A stretch of 64,000 bases of DNA, taken from Phyto melanocephala (lineage: Eukaryota > Arthropoda > Insecta > Diptera > Rhinophoridae). The stretch's first letter is position 1, and each line of letters begins with the position of its first letter. Position numbers and translations under genes: made by a program. The notes below the pieces were generated by a model. It was not told where the DNA came from. It worked only from the letters and a program-made list of their open reading frames with translations, and made no database searches. Of this stretch, positions 58,501 to 61,756 are shown one piece after another. The DNA is taken from assembly GCA_941918925.1 (NCBI GenBank), contig OW799233.1:178591235-178655234 (forward strand), given 5' to 3'.

Positions 58501-61459
58501 TTTCTTTGCGTGCGGGTGGCCCAAATAATACCAGCTGATGTGAAACACAAATAACTTTTTTATTTTTTAACATAATTTATTTTTTCTTTTTGCAGATTAT
58601 AACTGAACTCTTGGAAATTTAATATAAATACCTACAGTCAACAACAACGCATTAAAATTATCTATTTTTATTATTCTTCTCAACGATCAATTGTTCTGAC
58701 GCAGCGAAATTATCGCCGTTTTTTAACGTTAGATCAGCGCCCACATCTTTCATGATTACAAGTTTAGTTCGCCGTTTTAAGGAACTGGGTTCATTTGCCT
58801 ACCGTCCAGGACGAAGTGCACATCGAAATATTCGTACTGAAGACAACGTGGAAACTGTGCAGCAGAGTGTTGTAAATGATCTACCTCAACTAGTCGCCGT
58901 TCCGGCAAATTGCGTATACCCAGAACAACATTACAGAGAATTTTAAAGTTGGATCTTAAGATGTATCCATACAAAGTTAAAATTGTGCAACAGATTCTAC
59001 CGCAAGACCCCCAACAACCACTACAACACGCTATTTTTGGTGAACGCATAATTTCAAAAAATTCAGATTTCCCTTGGCCTCCTCGTTCACCAGATTTAAC
59101 TGCGCCCAATTTTTTTTATGGGGTTATTTAAAAGACAAATTGTATGTTAACAAACCACAGACACTTGGACAACTCAAGCAGAATATTCGAGACGAAATAC
59201 GGCGCCTGCAACCAGAAGCATTACGCCGTGTAATGCAAAATGCGCTAAAAAGAACCAATGACTGTAACGAGCAAAATGGTGGTCATTTGTCTGATGTCAT
59301 ATTTCACATTTTTAGTAGTATTATCTGTAGTGTTTTTTTTTTTTATTTTTCAGTTTTGTTTTATGAGCGGATGCGTGGCCAGTGAGAGGGTTGGAACCTG
59401 CCTGAGCTATCGCCACGAACAAGCTAGCCGGAAACCTCACTGGGCCAAAACGGTTCGTAACATAAATTACAAGAGTTATACGTGCTTAACATCACTAGGT
59501 CTTATTTGGGCCACCCAGTATTTACAATTAATACACATGTAAAATTAACTCAATTTAAGATTTTGAAAAAAAAATCAAGTTTTTGTTACACCCAGAAAAA
59601 ATTATAGCTACGCCAATGACTAGATTACGGTCGAATGAGTCGATCGCAGAACATACTAGTAAAAATAGATTTGCAATCTTTGACATTACGTCGCTAAATT
59701 AAATTTTTTAATCTCCCAATAGCGATTGAATTCTTAAAGTCTAGGCAATAGTTTAGTCTACTTACGACTTTGATGTTTTTCGCAGAAAGCTTATAATTTT
59801 CTTAGGTTTAAGAAGCGAAAAAATTTTTAGCATTTTTACGTCATGCAAACAATACAAAAGTTTTTAAATAGATTTTAATGAATAAAATTTATTTATATTT
59901 TTCTTATGTCCACTCGATAAATTATGTAGATAATAACTAAAATGTGTTATCATTCGCAAAAACTTATTTTTACATTAATTTTTTATTAATATTGCAATTC
60001 TTTACATAAAGCTTAACAATTTAAAACCCATGTAAACAAAAATATTGGATTTTTAGGTATAGTTTTAGGTAAAGTTTACCAAATTATTAAACTTCGAATT
60101 GTTTAATGCTTATCAACAAAATACAAAAAAAAATTATATAAACTGTATAACAAATAAAGAGACAAACATATTATTAATTAATCCATAACACTGACCAAAC
60201 TAGCACTTTGCGTTTAGCTTCTTATTGCACTTTAAATATAAAGATTGATGATATTTTTCCACAAACAATAAAAAACTTTTTTTCGCACTGCACTAACAAT
60301 ACCTTTACATTTGTTTTTTTTTTAAAGCAAAATAGATTTTGTATCTTTAAAAGACAAATGCAAACAATTTCAAAGTGCTGTCAAAGTGGATGCATAAATT
60401 TGTATTTAAATTGCAGACGAAAAAAAAAAATAGTTGCATAGAGGAGAATTACTTATATTTGTTGGGTCTTTATTTGTCTATGTGCTCGTGTGTTCGTGTA
60501 AAACACTAAACAATAAGAAGAAATAAAATTTCAAAAAAAAAAAGTTAACGACGAAGACACACCTTAAAGTAATTTCCGGTGTACTAGATACTCACTGAGC
60601 TTAATACAACAGCAACAAAAAAAAGTACAAGTAAAAACAATACCATACATTAAAAATATATAGACAAAATAATAGAAATAAAAATACATTAAAAGTAAAT
60701 TATTATTAAAAAAAAAGAAACAATAATGTAGTAAAAATACTGGAGACAAAACTTTAAGTCAATCATTATTCACAGCTACTCAATTTGAAATTAATATACA
60801 AATTCAGGTACAGGTACAGGTACCTACTTACAAATAAAACATTTCAAACACACAACCACACAATCTCCTTGCTCTCTTATTTTACAACATCGTACTACCA
60901 AGAGACAGACCGTCACACAAGTTGTGTCAATTTAAATTAACGGAAATTAATCGAAAATGTGATTATTGAGTACAATAAAAACAATGACAACTAATGTAAC
61001 TACTACATACAATAAGTAACAACAACAACAAAAAAGCACAAGTAAAAAGCCTTTGTTGTACAATTTATGTATAGACATGTAAACAAATTGTAAAGAATTT
61101 TTTAAAAAAGAATTTCCAACGAAAAAAAAAGTTTATAGAAATTCTAGTCAAGAAAATGTTATAGAAAACTATTGAACTGTGTCATATGGATAAAGATGCG
61201 AGTATGATTGTCTGAAAGCAGCTGTTTGTAAGTCACTCACAAAGATGACATCTGTTGTTGTTTTTTTTTTAATTTTCTAAATTTAAATTATCTTATTAAG
61301 TAATATAATTCAAATAACTACTTACATCGGGGTGTTCTCTGACAGGTACATAGACTTTTTCATTTAATGTAACCGGTGCTCCTTCTGGTTCTGGCAACAT
61401 TAAAGGTTCTTTTTTGACACCATTAATTTGAAATAGTGAGGCACGAACACGGGCAATTT
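8553..61459 (-). CDS. how: held out wings (how), STAR/KH RNA-binding protein, 3' five coding exons
   Basis: This entry spans a split gene made of exons 61326-61459, 31262-31378, 11869-12009, 9243-9345 and 8553-8887, read on the minus strand. All junctions are GT-AG and the reading frame is continuous. The joined protein runs from the end of QUA1 ([11 protein letters not shown]) through the KH domain with its GPRG loop and QUA2 ([19 protein letters not shown]) to a proline/alanine-rich tail ending in a stop. This order is diagnostic of the Quaking/How/GLD-1 STAR family, and the C-terminal segments ([28 protein letters not shown]) are specific to fly How. Known for the family: How binds ACUAAY-type sites in mRNA and controls stability and splicing in muscle, tendon and glia. 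The initiator exon, most of QUA1 and the promoter are not in the window. The gene occupies over 52 kb here for about 830 coding bases because of transposon-filled introns. Confidence 0.95.
8571..8573 (-). promoter_or_regulatory. how: candidate internal 5' splice site (GCG|GTGGGT) for the long how isoform
   Basis: On the minus strand the coding sequence reads CATAGCG|GTGGGT. The exon side ends at 8573 and GT is 8572-8571. Splicing here would keep YADHS and leave one G, so a following exon beginning TN would encode Val, the residue I recall after YADHS in the long How isoform of Drosophila. Not using it gives GGLFAR-stop. No long-tail exon was recognised between 1 and 8550, so the acceptor would lie left of the window. 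Confidence 0.6.
8888..9242 (-). other. how: how intron, 355 bp
   Basis: The donor is GTATGT at 9242 and the acceptor CTTAG ends at 8888. Apart from a (GTT)n microsatellite at about 9016-9046 and T-rich stretches, I see nothing in it. Confidence 0.85.
9016..9046. repeat. (GTT)n microsatellite
   Basis: About ten uninterrupted GTT units lie in the short how intron. Read on the transcribed minus strand this is (AAC)n. Confidence 0.9.
9243..9345 (-). CDS. how: how exon: QUA2
   Basis: This 103-bp exon encodes [20 protein letters not shown], then [14 protein letters not shown], plus one extra base. AEGEDxLKKxQLMELAIxNGTYRD is the QUA2 signature of Quaking and How. The acceptor is ACTAACAG, the donor CAAG|GTATGT (slightly off consensus), and the exon ends in phase 1. 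The acceptor contains ACTAAC, which coincides with the STAR-protein consensus ACUAAY; splice control by How itself is therefore possible, but this is inference only. Confidence 0.94.
9632..9785. mobile_element. MITE, family with ATTCACAAG ends (copy 2)
   Basis: The left arm is CTAATTCACAAGAGTGTTCC then ACGTGTCATATTG. The right arm is CAATACGACATTTGGGACAC then CTCATGAATTAG. Its ends and AT-rich core resemble 10-163 and 47240-47362. Confidence 0.6.
9976..10284. mobile_element. MITE with TIRs of about 45 bp
   Basis: The left arm reads AAGGCCATGACTGACTACC then AGTCGTTCGATATGTCAAA. The right arm carries the complement (TTTGACATAATCGCACGACT then GGATAGTCAGTCATGGCCTT). The arms differ at only a few positions. 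There is no ORF. A short AGTA-like sequence flanks both sides. Confidence 0.75.
10430..11390 (+). pseudogene. mariner-type transposase relic
   Basis: Across shifting plus-strand frames the sequence reads [73 protein letters not shown] and VNWPPR*CDLT. It ends in a segment like [22 protein letters not shown]. This is the conserved DDE layout of arthropod IS630/Tc1-mariner transposases (first Asp in FSDE, second in QDxAxxHTA, then WPPRxCDLT). Several stops and frameshifts make it a pseudogene. A right terminus near GAGCCACCC (11380-11390) is likely; the left end is not clear. Confidence 0.8.
11869..12009 (-). CDS. how: how exon: KH C-terminal part and start of QUA2
   Basis: This 141-bp exon (47 codons, phase 0 at both ends) encodes [20 protein letters not shown], then [20 protein letters not shown] and [17 protein letters not shown] and LHVLITVED are hallmark Quaking/How blocks forming the last KH strands and helix, and LLIP opens QUA2, which reads extra bases of the RNA site. 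The acceptor is AATTATAG and the donor CCG|GTAAGT. A mariner-type element begins only about 75 bp upstream of the exon (12083), so the intron boundary tolerates insertions very close to the splice site. Confidence 0.96.
12083..14314 (+). mobile_element. mariner-type element of 2.2 kb with GGGCCAAAAGTCACT TIRs, decayed and containing other fragments
   Basis: The left end ATGGGCCAAAAGTCACTATG and the right end CAAAGTGACTTTTGGCCCAC are inverted repeats of about 30 bp, extending into TTTAAAAACTT/AAGTTTTAAA. Both are flanked by TA (12081-12082 and 14315-14316). At 13500-14100 the plus strand holds transposase remnants: [20 protein letters not shown] then [10 protein letters not shown], and later [12 protein letters not shown]. 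It is unusually long for its class because extra DNA, including a Tc1 fragment, lies in its left half. Confidence 0.75.
12640..12800 (+). pseudogene. Tc1-type transposase N-terminal fragment inside the mariner element
   Basis: One plus-strand frame gives [40 protein letters not shown] and IKANPKP, the paired-like helix-turn-helix and linker of Tc1-type transposases. An A-rich run follows. It is truncated at both sides, with no catalytic residues. Confidence 0.65.
15057..15192. mobile_element. MITE with GGCCGAATTACGGC ends (copy 1)
   Basis: The left arm has GAGGCCGAATTACGACATTC and the right arm GAATGCCGTAATTCGGCCCC. ATCG-rich inner arms (GATCGAAATTT, GATCGATATCG) extend the inverted repeat. 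A near-identical element is at 19068-19203. Here it sits directly in front of a LINE RNase H fragment. Confidence 0.75.
15193..15960 (+). pseudogene. non-LTR retrotransposon RNase H domain remnant
   Basis: The plus strand reads [20 protein letters not shown] (the DGS block with the first catalytic Asp of RNase HI). About 350 bp further on, in another frame, it reads [19 protein letters not shown] (the WxPSHxGxxGNExAD block). These motifs and their spacing fit the RNase H domain of I/R1/Outcast-type LINEs. Frameshifts and stops lie between them, so it is dead. A perfect 21-bp hairpin (15283-15336) interrupts the domain. Confidence 0.7.
15283..15336. repeat. perfect 21-bp inverted repeat with 12-nt loop
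   Basis: Arms 15283-15303 (AGCGATGCTAGTACAATGCA plus C) and 15316-15336 are exact reverse complements with no mismatch, separated by TTCGGTACATGT. It lies inside the RNase H remnant and is not part of that family's conserved sequence. Confidence 0.9.
17161..17858 (+). mobile_element. HINE/INE-1-like element, subfamily 1 (copy a)
   Basis: It starts ACAAGTAACAG, then the 5' hairpin TTCGGCCGTGCCGAA and TATACCCTTCAC. A long A/T tract follows, then the conserved core GGACAGACGG and TATACTTTATGGGGTCGGAA. The end GTGAAGGGTATAAAA is the inverted copy of TATACCCTTCAC. This structure matches the Helentron-associated INE-1 class in Drosophila (established knowledge), where GTCCGTCT runs and CCCCATAAAGTATATA are typical. 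It is non-coding and non-autonomous. Confidence 0.8.
19041..19531 (+). mobile_element. internally deleted mariner-type element inserted in a HINE
   Basis: The left end AGGGTGGTTAAATTTTAA and the right end TTAAAATTTAACCACCCT are perfect inverted repeats with TA nearby on both sides. The interior retains only the transposase C-terminal end (near YRIEVCR, then [11 protein letters not shown], shifted frame of [10 protein letters not shown]) and a nested MITE (19068-19203). Confidence 0.75.
19068..19203. mobile_element. MITE with GGCCGAATTACGGC ends (copy 2)
   Basis: It is nearly identical to 15057-15192: GAGGCCGAATTACGGCACTC at the left and GAATGCCGTAATTCGGCCCC at the right. It lies inside the deleted mariner element, giving three nesting levels (HINE, mariner, MITE). 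Confidence 0.8.
20866..20895. repeat. isolated mariner right-terminus fragment
   Basis: CCCTTAAAATTTAACCACCC recurs here, matching the right end of the element at 19041-19531. No left end was found, so this is a fragment. Confidence 0.6.
21293..21920 (+). mobile_element. HINE/INE-1-like element, subfamily 2 (5' truncated)
   Basis: It begins in the GTGGGCGTGGCACATTTA block and runs through GACGGACGGACATAGCTAGA and TATACTTTATGGGGTC to the 3' hairpin CCACCATTTTTTTGGTGG and GCGGGTATAAAA. The 3' hairpin next to the terminus is a Helitron/Helentron hallmark. The 5' hairpin part is missing. Confidence 0.75.
22204..22676 (+). mobile_element. solo-LTR-like sequence, family 2 (copy 1)
   Basis: It starts TGTTACAGATT and ends with TTACA. 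It shares with 32780-33210 the blocks GTGATTTACATT/TTGATTTACATT, ATGTTAAGTAATAC, ACTTTAGG.AGTAG, CATTTAAATGT and GTTGCGTGTATAT, in the same order. TG..CA ends and a length of about 470 bp suit an LTR. No internal coding region adjoins it. A clean target duplication was not seen. Confidence 0.5.
22826..23813 (-). mobile_element. HINE/INE-1-like element, subfamily 1 (copy b), carrying a SINE
   Basis: Read on the minus strand it starts AACAAGTAAGAGCGCTATATT and the hairpin TTCGACCGTGCCGAA, and ends CACTGTGTGAAGGTTATAAAA. The core has ACACGGACAGACGG. A tRNA-derived SINE (23421-23631) interrupts its CATA-rich part, with an 11-bp target duplication. Confidence 0.8.
23421..23631 (+). mobile_element. 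tRNA-derived SINE with (CCTAA)n tail (copy 1)
   Basis: The head reads GTGCCCCGATGGACTAGTCA (A-box-like) with GGTTCGATTCC as a perfect RNA polymerase III B box, then a unique body and five CCTAA units (23607-23631). AACATACATAC flanks both sides, an 11-bp target duplication within the HINE. A related head is at 62529. The length of about 210 bp, pol III boxes and simple tail define a SINE, not a functional tRNA. Confidence 0.8.
25154..25411 (+). pseudogene. unidentified ORF in the left arm of the TIR transposon
   Basis: Eighty-five lysine-rich residues, including [20 protein letters not shown] and [13 protein letters not shown]. The position just inside a terminal inverted repeat and the basic helical character would fit a transposase DNA-binding domain (Tc1-like layout), but I recognise no specific family. 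The frame stops at 25411, and possible continuation in another frame follows up to the LINE junction. Confidence 0.35.
25560..27235 (-). mobile_element. 5'-truncated non-LTR retrotransposon
   Basis: On the minus strand it runs from a truncation near 27235 through a reverse transcriptase to a 3' UTR and an (AAAT)n-type tail, seen as (TTTA)n on the plus strand at 25562-25600. The truncated 5' end plus simple 3' tail is the usual product of target-primed reverse transcription. It sits inside the TIR element 25074-27714. Confidence 0.8.
25852..27226 (-). pseudogene. LINE reverse transcriptase (partial, largely open)
   Basis: The frame is open for about 458 residues. It carries [15 protein letters not shown] then [18 protein letters not shown] (RT motif 1), [15 protein letters not shown] (motif 2), [14 protein letters not shown] (motif A, catalytic Asp), [20 protein letters not shown] (motif B) and MYADDVQLF (motif C YADD, catalytic), then the [15 protein letters not shown] thumb and the terminal [11 protein letters not shown]. 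This order is that of jockey/CR1-type LINEs. The domain's N-terminus, the endonuclease and ORF1 are missing, and there is no natural start, so it is a dead but recent copy. Confidence 0.85.
28880..29230. repeat. degenerate CGCCATTTT/CGCCATCTTGGATTTT repeats
   Basis: CGCCATTTCTGATTTT, CGCCATTTTCTTTC, CGCCATCTTGGATTTT and CGCCACCTTGTATTTT recur at intervals of about 60-150 bp, each followed by similar sequence. They look like decayed tandem units or fragments of an interspersed repeat. A related theme (AAAATGGCG) is present around 63290-63425. Confidence 0.4.
29333..29942 (+). mobile_element. solo LTR, family 1 (copy 1), ATAT target duplication
   Basis: It begins TGTTACGTTTATA and ends CTGTAACA, flanked by ATAT on both sides (29329-29332 and 29943-29946). 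TG..CA ends and a 4-bp ATAT duplication fit a Ty3/gypsy-class LTR. It contains TTTTATACCCC, a plausible promoter TATA element. It is about 80-85% similar to 33865-34383 but carries an extra 80-odd bp around that TATA segment. Confidence 0.8.
30170..30845 (+). pseudogene. heavily decayed mariner-type transposase
   Basis: Fragments in several plus-strand frames read near [13 protein letters not shown] (compare GGIxGPYFFKN), [10 protein letters not shown] (compare QQDGATCHT), [14 protein letters not shown] (compare LWGYVKSLVYxxKP), [13 protein letters not shown] and finally [13 protein letters not shown], the conserved C-terminal end. Many stops make it clearly dead. The comparison is from family knowledge, without an alignment. 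Confidence 0.6.
31262..31378 (-). CDS. how: how exon: KH-domain core with GXXG loop
   Basis: This 117-bp exon (39 codons, phase 0 at both ends) encodes [17 protein letters not shown], then [15 protein letters not shown] and SMRDKKK. GPRG is the GXXG loop that contacts the RNA backbone in KH domains. The flanking helices and the [13 protein letters not shown] variable-loop segment are those of the STAR family. The acceptor is TTTTTTTCTAG and the donor AAG|GTAAGT. It lies alone between introns of 29.9 kb (upstream) and 19.3 kb (downstream), and is flanked about 1.3 kb and 2.5 kb away by two copies of the same solo LTR. No frameshift or stop is present. Confidence 0.97.
32780..33210 (+). mobile_element. 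solo-LTR-like sequence, family 2 (copy 2)
   Basis: It begins TGTTACAGATTTAG and ends CGTAACA. It shares the ordered blocks listed for 22204-22676. TG..CA ends and about 430 bp fit an LTR. The flanks are GCAT and ATAT, so no exact target duplication is left. Confidence 0.55.
33865..34383 (+). mobile_element. solo LTR, family 1 (copy 2), ATAT target duplication
   Basis: It begins TGCTACGTTTATAC and ends CTGTAACA, with ATAT at 33861-33864 and 34384-34387. It aligns along its whole length to 29333-29942 but lacks the segment containing TTTTATACCCC. A how exon lies between the two copies, so they are independent solo LTRs and not the ends of one provirus-like element. Confidence 0.8.
38009..38870. 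mobile_element. long MITE-like element with AGAT(T/C)CCAC ends
   Basis: The left end AGATCCCACAATGTACCGAT then TTTGGTCGCA and the right end TACGATAAAAATCGGTACAT ... AGTGGAATCT are gapped inverted repeats. Repeated TGCCGATAATGTGAAC/GTGCCGATTAAG motifs lie inside. A 128-codon ORF ending at 38145 overlaps the left arm and looks incidental. Confidence 0.5.
38911..39559 (+). mobile_element. HINE/INE-1-like element, subfamily 1 (copy c)
   Basis: It starts ACAAGTAACAGTGCTATATT with the hairpin TTCGGCCGTGCCGAA, has an A/T tract, the tRNA-like GGCTCAGCTGG..TTCGATGCC block, the core ACGGACAGACGG and TATACTTTATGGGGTCGGAT, and ends CACAGGTGAAGGGTTTAAAA. It is close to the copy at 17161. Confidence 0.8.
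41104..41612 (+). mobile_element. HINE/INE-1-like element, subfamily 1 (copy d, 5' truncated)
   Basis: It lacks the 5' hairpin. It has the A/T tract, the GCTAGGGTTCGATGCCACGT block, ACACGGACAGAC, TATACTTTATGGGGTCGGAA and the end ACTGTGTGAAGGGTATAAAA. Confidence 0.75.
42020..42172 (+). repeat. RTE-type LINE/SINE 3' end fragment
   Basis: The sequence CCATGAAAATCGATCGATCC, then ATTTCGGAGGAGTTTAATCA, CACGACACGAGAATTTTATA and TATTAGA, is a layout I know from 3' ends of RTE-like non-LTR elements and dependent SINEs in arthropods (AAAATCGGTC..TTTCGGAGG..). No coding part precedes it. Confidence 0.45.
42173..43025 (+). repeat. unclassified interspersed repeat with GCCGCCC..GCTTCGCTACG start
   Basis: CTAGCCGCCCATTACGTGCT then TCGCTACG resembles the start of the tandem element at 43784 (CTAGCCAAACCCGGCGCGCG then TTGCTACG). 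Poorly conserved AAACCGCTCAACGGATTTTG and GAGCCCGTTCTTGAGTT blocks follow. It is probably a decayed non-autonomous element; the right boundary is uncertain. Confidence 0.35.
43784..44652 (+). repeat. non-autonomous element with a six-copy tandem array of about 122 bp
   Basis: It starts ACTAGCCAAACCCGGCGCGC. Units starting TATGGGCGTGGC occur at 43884, 44005, 44127, 44249, 44371 and 44493, with spacing 121-122 bp. Each contains GCCCACTTTTCT, CATAACAGCTCAATATGTG, CAAAGTTTCAGAAAAATCGG and GTGCAAGTACCTC. It ends GATCGGTTTTACAGTTTCGG, an (AC)n run and TTTTATATATATAGAT, which resembles the 3' end of RTE-dependent elements. It is non-coding; the short ORFs here only follow the repeat. Confidence 0.75.
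45250..45650. repeat. dispersed TGTCACGTACGATAT motifs
   Basis: TGTCACATACGATATGTCAC then GTACGATATTA (about 45263-45293), TGTCACGTACGATATA (about 45462) and TGTCAGGTACGATGACAT (about 45629) recur. They have partial palindromic character, in otherwise AT-rich DNA. They may belong to one decayed TIR element. Confidence 0.35.
45658..45912. repeat. interspersed MITE-like repeat R (copy 1)
   Basis: It shares with 54961-55228 the ordered blocks CTGACTGCTTTGCAGCAGCA, GAGATTTCTGCCAACG, GGTCTCAACACATG-like, AATGTTTTAAAGGTAACACA, CGACATGTT and AAAAAACATGCCGTGTATTA. The core CTGCTTTGCAGCAG is palindromic. Confidence 0.7.
47240..47362. mobile_element. MITE, family with ATTCACAAG ends (copy 3)
   Basis: The left arm is GAATTCACAAGATGTCCTAA then GTGTCGTTTTGTCATAA. 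The right arm is TGATGACACTTACGATTTCT then TGTGAATACAC. It is shorter than the copies at 10 and 9632 but has the same ends. Confidence 0.55.
47464..47575. mobile_element. short TIR fragment related to the mariner at 12083
   Basis: CATAGTGACTTTTGGTCTAC at the right matches the CAAAGTGACTTTTGGCCCAC end of the 12083-14314 element, and CAGGGTAGGCCACC at the left is a diverged partner. TA flanks both ends. It is about 110 bp, non-coding. Confidence 0.45.
47805..48390 (+). pseudogene. non-LTR retrotransposon RNase H and 3' zinc-knuckle remnant
   Basis: Plus-strand frames give [15 protein letters not shown] (compare YTDGSxxxGGVG), then [20 protein letters not shown] with [11 protein letters not shown] (the IKSHVGLxGNExADELAKxG block of RNase HI), and further on [15 protein letters not shown], like the C-rich end of I/R1-type ORF2 proteins. 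Stops and shifts separate the parts, so it is inactive. It is independent of the copy at 15193. Confidence 0.7.
50217..50300. repeat. 12-bp tandem repeat (TTATAAAAAAAA)n inside HINE A
   Basis: About six TTATAAAAAAAA-like units lie in the A/T tract of this HINE copy. Other copies have different, irregular A/T tracts at the same place, so the tract is expanding independently in each copy. Confidence 0.75.
50733..52114 (+). mobile_element. Tc1-type transposon (defective), 1.38 kb
   Basis: The right end is the complement of CAGTCGTGGCCACG then AATTTAAGACACAACAT, followed by TA. The left end shares GAATTTAAGACACGACAT but its outermost bases are altered. The interior codes on the plus strand for a broken transposase. 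The host HINE sequence CCTA|TA|TATACC is split with TA repeated on both sides, the Tc1 target signature. Confidence 0.85.
51063..51756 (+). pseudogene. Tc1-type transposase (DD34E), broken
   Basis: It starts [20 protein letters not shown] then [12 protein letters not shown], the N-terminal helix-turn-helix, followed by a frame break. The second helix-turn-helix region ([20 protein letters not shown]) and [20 protein letters not shown] follow in other frames, with a deletion before the catalytic core. From 51508 an open segment reads [20 protein letters not shown] and [20 protein letters not shown]. The second catalytic Asp (DNDPKHT) and the Glu (NPIENLW) are present with Tc1 spacing; the first Asp block was not recognised and is probably in the deleted part. 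Confidence 0.9.
52129..52921 (-). mobile_element. HINE/INE-1-like element B (subfamily 1), inserted in element A
   Basis: Read on the minus strand it starts ACAAGTAAGAGCGCTATATT with the hairpin TTCGGCCGTGCCGAA and ends TTTTTCACTGTGTGAAGGGT then ATAAAA. It is complete and carries a T-rich low-complexity tract at 52545-52735. It lies between CCCTTTTT and TCACTGTG of element A, a T/T target as expected for Helentrons (family knowledge). Confidence 0.85.
52976..53095 (+). mobile_element. diverged HINE fragment
   Basis: GAGCGCTTAATTCAGCTGTG then CTGAATCTTATATACCCTTT resembles the 5' end of the HINE family, with several changes in the hairpin. The rest of the element is missing. It begins about 30 bp after the end of element A. 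Confidence 0.6.
54857..55248. mobile_element. interspersed MITE-like repeat R (copy 2, longer)
   Basis: The left arm has GACATGCCATTACTAAAC, then AATACACACCATGTCTTTTA and CATATG. The right arm has AGATGTAAAAAACATGCCGT then GTATTA and GTTTTAGTAATGAC, giving nested inverted repeats. It shares its centre (CTGACTGCTTTGCAGCAGCA) with 45658-45912. It has no convincing coding sequence. Confidence 0.65.
55622..57147 (-). mobile_element. hAT transposon with perfect 8-bp target duplication
   Basis: The ends CAGTGTTGTCAGAT and ATATCTGACAACACTG are inverted repeats typical of hAT elements. TAAGCGAC occurs directly on both sides (55614-55621 and 57148-57155), a perfect 8-bp duplication. Repeated CGCCA/TGGCGA motifs occur just inside both ends, likely subterminal transposase-binding repeats. 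At 1526 bp it is shorter than autonomous hATs, and the catalytic region is mostly missing. Confidence 0.93.
56164..56698 (-). pseudogene. hAT transposase fragments: BED-type zinc finger and C-terminal segment
   Basis: On the minus strand a reading frame starting near 56696 gives [20 protein letters not shown] then ELWAKG and a GTAAAC donor-like site. After about 50 bp another frame reads [20 protein letters not shown] then [10 protein letters not shown]...[11 protein letters not shown], with the CxxC and HxxxxxH spacing of a BED zinc finger. Further on (56445-56164) comes [20 protein letters not shown] then WVELKYHF, a conserved hAT block (TRWLSxxxAVERLLxxW). The DDE core between them is absent, so the protein cannot be active. 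Confidence 0.75.
57774..58515. mobile_element. MITE with CCGCACGCAAAGAAAAA ends
   Basis: The left end CCGCACGCAAAGAAAAACCA then TGGTTAC and the right end GGTTACCACAACCATATTTT then TTCTTTGCGTGCGG are inverted repeats. The interior is AT-rich with many ATGATTATT-type inverted blocks. An adjoining mariner element begins in the last bases of its right end. Confidence 0.7.
58512..59518 (+). mobile_element. mariner-type transposon, internally deleted
   Basis: The left end GGGTGGCCCAAATAA and the right end TTATTTGGGCCACCC match perfectly; TA follows the right end. Inside (58680-59310) lie transposase remnants. The left end abuts the MITE 57774-58515. Confidence 0.8.
58680..59313 (+). pseudogene. 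mariner-type transposase remnant
   Basis: N-terminal helix-turn-helix remnants ([20 protein letters not shown] then [18 protein letters not shown]) are followed, after a large deletion of most of the catalytic core, by the C-terminal part. This reads [52 protein letters not shown] and [11 protein letters not shown]. These are conserved blocks of the same mariner subgroup as the relics at 10430, 13500 and 30170. The catalytic Asp blocks are missing. Confidence 0.8.
61326..61459 (-). CDS. how: how exon: end of QUA1 and start of KH domain
   Basis: This 134-bp exon begins with AA, which needs a G from the previous exon to make Glu. It then encodes [14 protein letters not shown]...VPVREHPD (44 complete codons). 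The acceptor follows a T-rich tract ending TTTTTAG, and the donor is [25 protein letters not shown] matches the linker and first KH strand of Quaking-family proteins, where QUA1 (homodimerisation) hands over to KH. The exon ends in phase 0 after HPD and joins the next exon at FNFVGR, as expected for an intact KH domain. The preceding exon, carrying the main QUA1 helices, was not found up to 64000. Confidence 0.95.
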
Positions 61460-61756
61460 CTAAAAATAAAAATAAAAACATGTATAAAGAATTTCTTACG
61501 TAGTTTACAGTTATTTTTTTAAAGTATTTTATAATTTTCATAGATCAAGTGCAGATACAGATTTCGCGTTTGGGGGCGAAAGTTTTTATTAAAATTATGA
61601 ATTGATTGCCTTATGGCTGCTTTGGGGGCTGTTTTTGGGGACTTCCCCTGCCCTCCTTGACACAGTGTAAACAATGTTATTTATAAGTATTAATAATAAA
61701 AATTATAAACTTCAAAGTCATCTCCAGTTTGTAAAAATCAACATAAGAAAATAAAA

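Larger units (their letters stand above)
31379..61325 (-). other. how: how intron of about 29.9 kb
   Basis: The donor is GTAAGT at 61325 and the acceptor CTAG ends at 31379. It holds solo LTRs, HINEs, a Tc1 element, a hAT element, mariner relics, LINE remnants, MITEs and a 122-bp array, all annotated separately. Unassigned stretches (about 31400-32770, 34400-38000, 39570-41100, 43030-43780, 46120-47230, 48400-50000, 53100-54850, 57160-57770, 59520-61320) are AT-rich with no recognised gene or RNA. Confidence 0.85.
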
